From assembly GCA_030636255.1 (NCBI GenBank), contig DAOVXH010000098.1:1-6771 (forward strand): DNA of 6,771 nt, in the 5' to 3' direction. The notes beneath the pieces were generated by a model. That model made no database searches and was not told the origin of the DNA. It saw only the letters and a program-made list of their open reading frames with translations. The first letter of the stretch is position 1, and every line of letters starts with the position of its first letter. Source of the stretch: Methanomassiliicoccales archaeon. Its GTDB lineage: Archaea > Thermoplasmatota > Thermoplasmata > SG8-5. This document shows positions 1 to 6,442 of this stretch, piece by piece. A program made the translations under genes and the position numbers.

Positions 1-1326
1 ATACTTGACGGCCAGGGAATGCCCTTCTCTTCCTATGTCACGTCTTTTCCTTTGTCATATGTCCTGGGAAATATGCTTATACAGGTAACTGGCACTGAAA
101 TGCTATACCTTGCAAATTATGTTCTTCCTGCGATTCTCATGTTCATAATGCTTCTTCTGTTCTACCTTGTTCTGGGTTCATATTTTCATTACAGGGTGGC
201 CGGCCTTGCCCTGCTTATCAGTCTGCCGCTTTTCTATTATGTATCTCTCCATTTCTCGCCCCAGGTAATAGGCATTGTTCTGATATTCTCCACCATGCTT
301 CTTCTGAATAGAGGCAAGCTCCTGCCAGCTATTATTATTGGAATATTGATTTTACCATTCACCCATATCATTTCATTTGTGGTATTCATTGGCTTCCTTG
401 CTCTTCATCTGGGCATACAGCACAGGGAAAAGCTTCTAGGCGACAATAAATCAAGGCTGACTTCCAAAAGAGTCTGGCTTCTGGTAATTCTGGCTGTTGT
501 AGCAATGAGTTTTTTGCTTTTCACAGACCTGTTCAATTATGGAGATTTGTTCTTTTCCAGGTTCAATATTGGGAATATTGCGCCATTCCTGTTGGATAAC
601 CTTGTCAGAAACCCCTGGTTCAAGATGCTTGTGGGCATCATATTCGTTTCCCTGTTCATGATATTCTCCTACCATATGGTGAAAAAGGGGTCAAGTTGCT
701 ATGCAAAAAACAAAAAGAATCTGGCAAATTGCATACTATATGTTCCAAAGAAATATCTATTCATAATATCATTTTCTCTCATGTGCCTGGCCATGGGGGT
801 TCTCATAGCCATTGCTGAAAATTCTCCGGTACTTTTAGAAAGGGGCCTCATGTACTTCATACCATTCTCCCTGGCACTTATCCTGTGGTTTTCCAGGGCC
901 GCATTGAAAGCTAGCAATTACAGAGCGGTCTTTGCAATCGTGCTTCTGGGGCTGTTCCTTGCCTATCCTCTTGGCTCATATCCCGTTGATGCATACAATA
1001 GCTTTTCTGAGTCAGAGTCAGCTGGCCTGGAGTTTATCGGTTATGAACTGGAACTGAATAATACATCAATTACATTCTATGCTTCCGGGCAGCTGGATGC
1101 CTACATTACCCCTGAAGACAATATAACAATGAAGCATATCCACGGACTTCCCTACGACTGGTATGCATATCGGCAGTCTGGCTATTTCAAGGATGTGATG
1201 CATAATCCAGACAATGAGGTATATGAACCACGATTCGAGGGGTATGATCGAAGCCCTAGCTACAATAAAATATACAGCAACCCCACTTTTTATATATACA
1301 ATCATGTTGGAGAATATAATCCATAA
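1..1326 (+). CDS. Polytopic membrane protein, GT-C / polysaccharide-polymerase-like, 5' partial
   Basis: The reading frame is open from base 1 (I-L-D-G-Q-G before the first ATG at base 19), so the gene very probably starts upstream of the window; the ATG at 19 is unlikely to be the true start. Counting from that ATG, about nine hydrophobic segments are visible, near residues 32-53, 59-79, 82-97, 101-131, 153-170, 202-220, 246-266, 274-292 and 302-319. A hydrophilic tail of about 115 residues follows. The tail carries sequons at N347, N348 and N368 and ends with a Y-N-K-I-Y-S-N-P-T-F-Y-I-Y pattern, which resembles the C-terminal ends of archaeal GT-C-like membrane glycosyltransferases ('kIYdNg..iY'). 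The F-S-P-Q motif (79-82) and the F-T-H (114-116) at a membrane edge fit the same broad group. The catalytic N-terminal loop expected of GT-C enzymes would lie outside the window. Two glycosyltransferase genes follow directly, which supports a role in surface glycan assembly. The membrane topology is solid; the enzymatic class is inferred. Confidence 0.75.
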   Translation: MLDGQGMPFSSYVTSFPLSYVLGNMLIQVTGTEMLYLANYVLPAILMFIMLLLFYLVLGSYFHYRVAGLALLISLPLFYYVSLHFSPQVIGIVLIFSTMLLLNRGKLLPAIIIGILILPFTHIISFVVFIGFLALHLGIQHREKLLGDNKSRLTSKRVWLLVILAVVAMSFLLFTDLFNYGDLFFSRFNIGNIAPFLLDNLVRNPWFKMLVGIIFVSLFMIFSYHMVKKGSSCYAKNKKNLANCILYVPKKYLFIISFSLMCLAMGVLIAIAENSPVLLERGLMYFIPFSLALILWFSRAALKASNYRAVFAIVLLGLFLAYPLGSYPVDAYNSFSESESAGLEFIGYELELNNTSITFYASGQLDAYITPEDNITMKHIHGLPYDWYAYRQSGYFKDVMHNPDNEVYEPRFEGYDRSPSYNKIYSNPTFYIYNHVGEYNP

Positions 1327-1328
1327 TC

Positions 1329-1334
1329 AAGGTG
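1329..1334 (+). promoter_or_regulatory. Possible ribosome binding site for the first glycosyltransferase (AAGGTG)
   Basis: AAGGTG overlaps the GTG candidate start at 1332 and lies six bases before an in-frame TTG at 1341. If it acts as a ribosome site, translation begins at the TTG and the protein is three residues shorter, starting M-K-K-E-P. Confidence 0.4.
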
Positions 1335-2483
1335 TCCAAATTGAAGAAAGAACCTGTTTTAATAATCCCCTCCCTGGTGAAAACCAGTGATTACGGGGGA
1401 ATAACCCATCAGCTGGAACTAATAGAACGGCTCTCAAAGAAGTTTAATGTGAGTCTGGTGGGCAGCTCAGGCCAGGGTCATAAAAAAATTACACTTCCAG
1501 AGGTAAAGGGAGAAGAAATTACCGGAGGGATTAGACTCAGGTATGCACTGAAAATAATATTCTCTGGTATAAAAACAGGAAGAAGGAAGAAAGTCAAGCT
1601 AATTTATGCAAGACATGGTCTAGCAACTGTGCCTGCCATTATGGTGGGGAAAATTCTGAGAAAGCCAGTTATTTTGGAAATTAATGGAATTCTCTCAGAT
1701 GAAGAGGGTTCAAACAGCTGGATGCTCAGAAAGATTGACAGCATGGGCTCCAAACACGGGGCCAGCATAATCACCGTAACCCAGGGCATAAAGAAGCATT
1801 TTATTGAAACATACGGCGCAGACCCAGATAAAATCACAGTGGTTCCGAATGGTGCCAATATTGATCATTTCAGGCCAATGGACAAATATCAGGCAAGAGC
1901 CTCATTAAAGCTTGGCCAGAAAGAGAAGACAATCGTTTACATTGGCATTCTGGAACAATGGCAGGGACTGGAAGTACTGATTAGGGCAACTCCTACAATC
2001 CTCAAGGAATGGCCAGATACGAATATCCTCATTGGAGGTTCCGGCCCCATGAAGAATGAGTTGATGAAGCTCACAAAAGAAATGAAACTGGAAAAAAGTG
2101 TGAAATTCATTGGAGCAATTGCCTACAAGGATGTGCCAGTTTACATCAATGCTGGCGATGTCTGCGTAGCCCCGAAAAAACCTCTGAAATCAGGATACTC
2201 GCCCCTGAAATTATACGAATACATGGCATGCGGCCGGCCGGTGATTGCCAGCAATCTCAGAGGGTTTGAAATTTTGGAGCAGCATAATGCAGGTATCCTG
2301 TTCAAACCAGAAAGCAGCGAGGAACTGGCACAGAGCATTAATGCTCTTTTGAAAGACGAGAAACAGCAGAATGAAATGGGTGCCAATGGGCGCAAACTGG
2401 TGGAAAACAATTATAGCTGGGATGCAGTGGCCCAGAAGGTCTATATGATATGCATGGACACAATAAAGGCGGCAGAAAAATGA
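1332..2483 (+). CDS. Glycosyltransferase, GT4-like (GT-B fold)
   Basis: This is a predicted cytosolic or membrane-associated enzyme that moves a sugar from a nucleotide-sugar to a glycan or lipid-linked acceptor. At 383 residues it is full length for family 4. The N-terminal acceptor half has the Y-G-G-I loop (21-24) and K-P-V-I-L-E-I-N-G (111-119). The hinge region carries V-P-N-G-A-N (171-176). The donor half shows the Y-I-G start (203-205), G-G-S-G-P (235-239) and S-P-L-K-L-Y-E-Y-M-A-C-G-R-P-V-I (290-305). E296 is the expected second Glu of the E-x7-E motif, while the first position is not Glu, as in WbuB-like members. It starts 5 nt after the upstream membrane-protein gene and overlaps the next glycosyltransferase by ATGA. 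The GTG at 1332 has no good ribosome site; an in-frame TTG at 1341 has AAGGTG six bases upstream and may be the real start. Substrate and linkage cannot be read from the sequence. Confidence 0.93.
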   Translation: MSKLKKEPVLIIPSLVKTSDYGGITHQLELIERLSKKFNVSLVGSSGQGHKKITLPEVKGEEITGGIRLRYALKIIFSGIKTGRRKKVKLIYARHGLATVPAIMVGKILRKPVILEINGILSDEEGSNSWMLRKIDSMGSKHGASIITVTQGIKKHFIETYGADPDKITVVPNGANIDHFRPMDKYQARASLKLGQKEKTIVYIGILEQWQGLEVLIRATPTILKEWPDTNILIGGSGPMKNELMKLTKEMKLEKSVKFIGAIAYKDVPVYINAGDVCVAPKKPLKSGYSPLKLYEYMACGRPVIASNLRGFEILEQHNAGILFKPESSEELAQSINALLKDEKQQNEMGANGRKLVENNYSWDAVAQKVYMICMDTIKAAEK

Positions 2484-3661
2484 AGATTCTCATGGTTCTA
2501 TCTGACAATACCTATCCACCAGATATCAGAGTGGGAAAGGAGGCAAATTCCCTTATCAAAAATGGACACAGTATCCATCTAATATGCCGGAACGAGGGCA
2601 ATCAGAAAATTCAGGAAAATGTGTCTGGTGTTAATGTAAATAGAATCAATATGAGGCAAGAATTTTTAATTGACCACGTTACGCTTTTTATTCTACTTGT
2701 GAGACAAATCCTGAAAGTTGCCAGGAAAAATAATGTGGATATTCTTCATGTGCATGATGTGCCCATGGCTCCTTCAACCATATTGGCAGGCAAGGTGCTG
2801 GGCAAAAAAATTGTTCTGGATCTTCATGAAAATTATCCGGCAATGATAGGATACGCTGGCCCAGTGAAGAAAAAATCATTTGGAATAAGAATGGTTGTGA
2901 AGGTTCTTGAAATGATGGAACGGTTTTCCTGTAGGATGGCAGACCACATAATCGTTGTTGAGAAGGAGGCAAAAGATAGACTGCAGGAGGAGATGGGAAT
3001 TCCTGAAAATAAGATAACAATTGTTTCCAATCATGCAGATATTACAAAACTGGATGAGGTAGGAAATGAAGATATTCATCTCAAACAGCCAAACATTGTG
3101 TACTCTGGCGGCCTTTCATTGCACAGGGGAATGGACACTGTTCTTGAGGCTCTGGAAATAGTAAATCAAGACAGGGAAGTATATCTTTATATCATAGGGG
3201 GCAAGGAAAGGGAAATTCAGGTTCTTGGCCTGGACAAGCAGATGAAGGAGCTTAAGCTGGAAGACAAGATAGAAATGACTGGCTGGATATCATTTTCAGA
3301 TTCCATAAGCTATGTGAAGAAAAGTGATGTGTGCATAATTCCACATCATAGCAATCCTCATACAGAGTCAACAATACCCCACAAAATCTTCCAGTTTATG
3401 TACCTGAGAAAACCCATACTGGTCAGTGATGTTGGGCCACTGAAAAGAGTGGTGGACGGAACTAATAGTGGTTTGGTGTTCAAGGCCGGTGATGCTATTG
3501 ACCTTGCCCAGAAGATTAATAAAATACTGAACAGCAAAGAACAATGGGAAGCCATGGGGGATAATGGCAGGAAGGCAGTTCAGGAAAGATATAACTGGAA
3601 CATGGAGAGCAGGAAACTTATTTCTCTTTATGACAATCTGGAAAAACAGCAGAAATCATGA
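2480..3661 (+). CDS. Glycosyltransferase, GT4-like, second in tandem
   Basis: A 393-residue GT-B enzyme of the family 4 type, predicted to transfer a sugar from a nucleotide donor during surface glycan assembly. An in-frame ATG lies further upstream at 2450, but the ATG at 2480 forms an ATGA overlap with the previous stop and gives a typical M-K-I-L-M-V-L-S-D N-terminus, so I place the start there. Visible motifs are D-I-R-V-G-K-E-A (15-22), the H-V-H-D acceptor-domain motif (90-93), D-L-H-E-N-Y-P (114-120), V-Y-S-G-G-L-S-L-H-R-G (207-217), I-I-G-G (238-241) and I-P-H-K-I-F-Q-F-M (299-307). In the last motif the position usually held by the donor-binding Glu is Gln305; this occurs in some related subfamilies and does not by itself mean the enzyme is inactive. 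Its C-terminal end (M-G-D-N-G-R-K-A-V, 359-367) resembles that of the preceding enzyme (M-G-A-N-G-R-K-L-V), which suggests related paralogues adding successive sugars. The gene stops 4 nt from a convergent gene. Confidence 0.93.
   Translation: MKILMVLSDNTYPPDIRVGKEANSLIKNGHSIHLICRNEGNQKIQENVSGVNVNRINMRQEFLIDHVTLFILLVRQILKVARKNNVDILHVHDVPMAPSTILAGKVLGKKIVLDLHENYPAMIGYAGPVKKKSFGIRMVVKVLEMMERFSCRMADHIIVVEKEAKDRLQEEMGIPENKITIVSNHADITKLDEVGNEDIHLKQPNIVYSGGLSLHRGMDTVLEALEIVNQDREVYLYIIGGKEREIQVLGLDKQMKELKLEDKIEMTGWISFSDSISYVKKSDVCIIPHHSNPHTESTIPHKIFQFMYLRKPILVSDVGPLKRVVDGTNSGLVFKAGDAIDLAQKINKILNSKEQWEAMGDNGRKAVQERYNWNMESRKLISLYDNLEKQQKS
3642..3646 (-). terminator. Possible oligo(T) terminator of the ATPase-DUF1616 operon
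   Basis: On the minus strand a run of five T lies about 20 bases past the DUF1616 stop codon, inside the end of the convergent glycosyltransferase gene. Archaeal RNA polymerase can stop at short T-runs without a hairpin. Five T is marginal, so this is weak. Confidence 0.2.
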
Positions 3662-3665
3662 TGGC

Positions 3666-4559
3666 CTAGTAAACTTCCACCCATAGATGAACCTGGTAAT
3701 TTGTATTCTGACCGTTCATCTCCAGTTCCCAGACAATTTTGTAAATTCCAGGAGACGTGAACCTGAATTCACATACATCCTCGAATGTGCCATCATGCTC
3801 AAGGCTCACATTGTGCCTTGTAAGTATCATTGAATTCATGACTTGTGGTTCTTCCCAGGTTGATGTCAAACCAGTATCACCGGTATTTTCCAGGCCAAAA
3901 AGGATTTCATATTCTGTGTAATTATATTCATTGCAACTAATTCCCACAATGACCTGGCCAACTTCATTTATGGAAAGATTTACAGGATAATTCTGAGTTG
4001 TGCCATTGATATCCATTATGTAGAATTCAGTATAACTCTCACCTGACACTGGACGGGTGACTAGATACCCAAATGTGATTCCGGAAATAATAAGGCAGGC
4101 AGCCAGCAGAATAACAATAAACATTTCCGGCTTGCTGTCAGGAATTATTGATATTGGTTTTGGAATTTCAAATTCGAACGCTTCATCCTCTGAAATTTTG
4201 CTTCTCTGGAAAAATGCCAACCCTGAAAGAAGTATGATTAGCACCAGAAGACCCATTACAATTGAAGTCAGTGAAAGGCCAGCAGTATAGTGCATAGCAA
4301 TACCCACAATGGCTGTTATGGCAATGCTCAGGCCAAAGCTCAGGGCAATTCTTTCGATATTTTCCAGGGACTTGCTAGGCCAAAGCACAGAAACAAGGGC
4401 ATAGCCTGGGAAAAATATCAGTAGGGGAATGCCTAAAATTACTCTCAAAAAATTTCCGTCTGGCAAAGCAAAGGCCATCAGGGCTCCAATGGTAGAAAAT
4501 ATGATTACTATAAGAAGGTCCAATGGAATGTTTCCAGGCAATTTCATTTCCTGATTCAT
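3666..4559 (-). CDS. DUF1616 family membrane protein
   Basis: A 297-residue integral membrane protein of unknown function. The N-terminal half matches the DUF1616 pattern: L-R-V-I-L-G-I-P-L-L-I-F-F-P-G-Y-A-L-V (38-56), then W-P-S-K-S-L-E-N-I-E-R-I-A-L-S-F-G-L-S (60-78) and H-Y-T-A-G-L (90-95). Hydrophobic segments lie near 12-31, 38-58, 72-90, 98-116 and 146-167. After the fifth, residues about 170-297 form a predicted extracytoplasmic, beta-rich domain with T-E-F-Y-I-M (177-182), the family's Y-P-V-N-L region (191-195), four sequons (N185, N194, N213, N250) and two cysteines (C209, C263) that could pair. The stop codon of the upstream ABC ATPase overlaps the start in TGATG. GGAGG seven bases before the ATG at 4559 supports that start over the GTG at 4562. 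It is probably co-transcribed and translationally coupled with the ATPase. DUF1616 genes are, to my knowledge, often near archaeal surface-polysaccharide genes, which fits here; no enzymatic residues are evident. Confidence 0.9.
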   Translation of the reverse strand: MNQEMKLPGNIPLDLLIVIIFSTIGALMAFALPDGNFLRVILGIPLLIFFPGYALVSVLWPSKSLENIERIALSFGLSIAITAIVGIAMHYTAGLSLTSIVMGLLVLIILLSGLAFFQRSKISEDEAFEFEIPKPISIIPDSKPEMFIVILLAACLIISGITFGYLVTRPVSGESYTEFYIMDINGTTQNYPVNLSINEVGQVIVGISCNEYNYTEYEILFGLENTGDTGLTSTWEEPQVMNSMILTRHNVSLEHDGTFEDVCEFRFTSPGIYKIVWELEMNGQNTNYQVHLWVEVY

Positions 4560-5227
4560 CACAGGTCCTCCATCAGCTCGCCTCGATTGAGGTAATACTT
4601 GGTTGCCACATGGTCCTCCACTGCTGGGTCGTGGCTGGCTATTATGACGGTGGCTCCAAACTCCCGGTTTGCCTTCTTAAACGCATCAATTACAATGTCA
4701 CAATTATCCAGATCCAATGAGGCAGTTGGCTCATCTGCCAGAAGTACAGAAGGATTATTGGCCAGTGCCCGGGCAACAGCCACGCGCTGCCTTTCTCCTC
4801 CACTTATTTCATCAGGGTATTTTTCTGTGTAATTATCTAAATCAAATGTATGAAGAAGCTCACGGACACGCCAGTCACCGTCATGCCACTTGGCAATCTT
4901 CATTGGCAATAGTACATTTTCATATACTGTTAAATCTGAAATCAAATTATGAGACTGGAAAACTATGCCAATTCGATGCAATCGAATATTGGCCAGTTCC
5001 TTGTCAGAAAGCGAAGCAGTGTCATAGCCATTGAGCTGGATTTCTCCCTGAGATGGCACATCAATGCAGCCCATTAGGTTTAATAAGGTAGTTTTTCCAG
5101 AGCCAGACCTACCCTTGATAAGAACCATTTCCCTGGGAGGAATCACCAGATTCACACCACGCAAAATGTCCCGATGCCCGTCATATGTCTTCCAGACATT
5201 CTTGACAACAACCTTCATTTCTTTCAT
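4559..5227 (-). CDS. ABC transporter ATP-binding protein, MacB/LolD-type
   Basis: A 222-residue cytosolic ATPase that should power the FtsX-like permeases encoded just across the divergent promoter. All nucleotide-binding motifs are present: Walker A G-R-S-G-S-G-K-T-T (39-47), Q-loop Q91 in V-F-Q-S-H-N-L (89-95), signature I-S-G-G-E-R-Q-R-V-A (141-150), Walker B V-L-L-A-D-E-P-T (161-168) with catalytic E166, D-loop S-L-D (170-172) and switch H199 in A-S-H-D (197-200). The length, the G-C-I-D-V-P-S-Q-G stretch after Walker A and the F-Q-S-H-N-L-I-S-D-L-T-V-Y-E-N-V run are typical of the MacB/LolD/FtsE branch, so a mechanotransmission-type transporter is expected rather than a classical importer. 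I chose the ATG at 5227, which has GGTGG five bases upstream; the ATG at 5218 is the alternative. Its 3' end contains the ribosome site for the following DUF1616 gene and overlaps it by one base. The substrate is unknown. Confidence 0.96.
   Translation of the reverse strand: MKEMKVVVKNVWKTYDGHRDILRGVNLVIPPREMVLIKGRSGSGKTTLLNLMGCIDVPSQGEIQLNGYDTASLSDKELANIRLHRIGIVFQSHNLISDLTVYENVLLPMKIAKWHDGDWRVRELLHTFDLDNYTEKYPDEISGGERQRVAVARALANNPSVLLADEPTASLDLDNCDIVIDAFKKANREFGATVIIASHDPAVEDHVATKYYLNRGELMEDL
4567..4571 (-). promoter_or_regulatory. Ribosome binding site for the DUF1616 gene (GGAGG)
   Basis: On the minus strand GGAGG lies inside the last ATPase codons, seven bases before the ATG at 4559 and only four before the GTG at 4562. 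It therefore selects the ATG as the likely start and supports translational coupling of the DUF1616 protein to the ATPase. Confidence 0.8.
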
Positions 5228-5256
5228 TCAATCCACCGATATGGATTTATGCCTGA

Positions 5257-5266
5257 ATACTTATAG
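5257..5266 (-). promoter_or_regulatory. Candidate TATA box for the ATPase-DUF1616 operon
   Basis: Read on the minus strand this is CTATAAGTAT, a good archaeal TATA-like word. An archaeal start about 26 bases from its centre would fall near 5236 and give a leader of roughly 8-10 nt before the ATG at 5227. No purine-rich BRE is obvious upstream. On the plus strand the same bases contain TTATA and could also serve the permease unit (start near 5290, with GGTGA then lying in the leader). This is pattern matching only. Confidence 0.35.
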
Positions 5267-5290
5267 GCGAACAATCCTACACTGAGGACA

Positions 5291-5297
5291 TATTAAA
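5291..5297 (+). promoter_or_regulatory. Alternative TATA-like element for the permease operon
   Basis: TATTAAA could set a transcription start near 5320. That would lie downstream of the TTG at 5315 and would force use of the TTG at 5333 or the ATG at 5339. It competes with the TTATA at 5261-5265, which would allow the TTG at 5315. Confidence 0.25.
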
Positions 5298-5304
5298 GCA
5301 TTTC

Positions 5305-5310
5305 GGGTGA
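5305..5310 (+). promoter_or_regulatory. Ribosome binding site for the first permease (GGGTGA)
   Basis: GGTGA matches the 3' part of the archaeal GGAGGTGAT consensus and lies four bases before the TTG at 5315. It is the main reason for preferring that start over the ATG at 5339, which has no comparable site. Confidence 0.5.
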
Positions 5311-5314
5311 CCAC

Positions 5315-6442
5315 TTGTCCATAAGAGCCAGATTGTCCATGAAATTAAATCGCAGAATATTCGCCACCATTCTAGGCGTAGCCTTCTGCGTGACATATCT
5401 TGCCGGAACCATAGCAATGGTTGGTGGACTCCATGATACCACGGAAAAACTAGCATCAAGCTTTGACCAGGGCCCGGTTCTTGTGTATTCAGATGAAGAT
5501 TTTGCACAGAGCCAGATAGATGGAAATCTTATGCCTTTAGATAATACCACATTTGTGGCATTTACATTTGCCAATGTCACGTTTATGGATTATCATGACA
5601 GAACAATAGAAAATGTCTATGTGGTCTCAATCTATGACCCAATGGACATCCTGGGCCTTAACATGACCAATGAAAGTTCAAACAGCCAGACTATAATGGG
5701 TGATGGACTCAGAAAGGAACTGAATAATCTGGATTTTAGTATTAACCTTTTTAATATTACTCATCCACGAATCAGTGAATACAGACTATTCTATGAAAAT
5801 ACGTCTGTAAAAATTTTCCTGAACAGTTATTACTCGGATTGGTCAATGTTCCCAGATGACTGGCTCATAATTCCCAGGGAAAAGATGGACCAGATAAGGC
5901 CGAAAATGACTGGAAATTATTCTTTCATGATGATAACTGACTCTGAAGTTCCACTGGAGGAGCAGCCTTGTTACACAGACGAGGTTGAGACCAGGCATAC
6001 TTCAGGAGTTGTAGGCTTCTTTGAAAGAGGCATATATCAGGTGGAGCAGGACCTCTGGGGCATCATTCTCATGAGCGGATTGATTACTGCACTTCTTGTA
6101 TACTGCATAATTGCCATTGAAACAGAGTACTATGCACCGACAATCAAGATCCTCAGAGGAATGGGTGCTGACAGGAACTTCGTTATCCAGATATTCATCT
6201 ACAAGGCGCTTTTCATAACATTTGCCGGAGGCATACTTGGCGTTGCCATGGGCTTCTGTGCCGCAAGTGCCATATCTTCTATATCAAGTCTATTGGGCGT
6301 TGCATCATTCATCTCTCCAACTGCTGATTTTAATTCGGTTGTCTTGCCTGTGATTATTACCCTGATATCTGGTTTGATTGGTGGATTCTGGCCAGCAATA
6401 AGGGCATCCAAAATGTTCATTACAAAACGGAGGCCTGCTTGA
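5315..6442 (+). CDS. ABC transporter permease, FtsX/MacB-like, first of two
   Basis: A 375-residue permease with the MacB/LolCE layout. A basic N-terminal stretch (R4, R6, K10, R13, R14) leads into TM1 (about 16-37). A large extracytoplasmic domain (about 38-245) follows, then three TM segments near 248-267, 296-322 and 341-360. The conserved FtsX coupling region is visible as I-K-I-L-R-G-M-G-A-D-R-N-F (277-289), and the end shows the family's W-P-A-I-R-A-S-K (359-366). The extracytoplasmic domain carries seven sequons (N77, N87, N116, N119, N147, N162, N201). The TTG start at 5315 is preferred because it keeps the full basic leader and has GGTGA four bases upstream; TTG at 5333 and ATG at 5339 are alternatives that shorten the protein by six or eight residues. 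The frame is closed by a stop at 5294-5296, so no longer start is possible. It is transcribed divergently from its presumed ATPase and overlaps the second permease gene by one base. Cargo is unknown. Confidence 0.92.
   Translation: MSIRARLSMKLNRRIFATILGVAFCVTYLAGTIAMVGGLHDTTEKLASSFDQGPVLVYSDEDFAQSQIDGNLMPLDNTTFVAFTFANVTFMDYHDRTIENVYVVSIYDPMDILGLNMTNESSNSQTIMGDGLRKELNNLDFSINLFNITHPRISEYRLFYENTSVKIFLNSYYSDWSMFPDDWLIIPREKMDQIRPKMTGNYSFMMITDSEVPLEEQPCYTDEVETRHTSGVVGFFERGIYQVEQDLWGIILMSGLITALLVYCIIAIETEYYAPTIKILRGMGADRNFVIQIFIYKALFITFAGGILGVAMGFCAASAISSISSLLGVASFISPTADFNSVVLPVIITLISGLIGGFWPAIRASKMFITKRRPA
6429..6433 (+). promoter_or_regulatory. Ribosome binding site for the second permease (GGAGG)
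   Basis: A perfect GGAGG inside the last codons of the first permease gene, eight bases before the ATG at 6442. Together with the TGATG overlap it indicates coupled translation, which would favour equal amounts of the two permeases. Confidence 0.85.

Larger units (their letters stand above)
5228..5314. promoter_or_regulatory. Divergent intergenic promoter region between ATPase and permease genes
   Basis: These 87 bases separate the minus-strand ATPase/DUF1616 unit from the plus-strand permease pair and must hold the start signals for both. The stretch is richer in A/T than the flanking coding DNA and has several TATA-like words. No clear inverted-repeat operator is visible. A shared control region would let one regulator balance the ATPase and the permeases of a single transporter. 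Confidence 0.6.

Noticed and set aside
2450..2479. N-terminal extension of the second glycosyltransferase to the ATG at 2450
   Set aside because: It would add M-H-G-H-N-K-G-G-R-K before the typical M-K-I-L N-terminus and lengthen the overlap to 34 bases; the ATGA start at 2480 is the standard arrangement.
2688..3020. A 110-codon minus-strand open frame opposite the second glycosyltransferase
   Set aside because: Proline- and serine-rich shadow of the coding strand, without a ribosome site or family resemblance.
3656..3661. Small palindrome TCATGA at the convergent junction
   Set aside because: Six bases is too short to be a meaningful terminator or operator; it is explained by the last codons.
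4717..5034. A 105-codon plus-strand open frame inside the ATPase gene
   Set aside because: It lies opposite a fully conserved ABC ATPase with all motifs intact; its translation looks like a shadow, with no recognisable domain.
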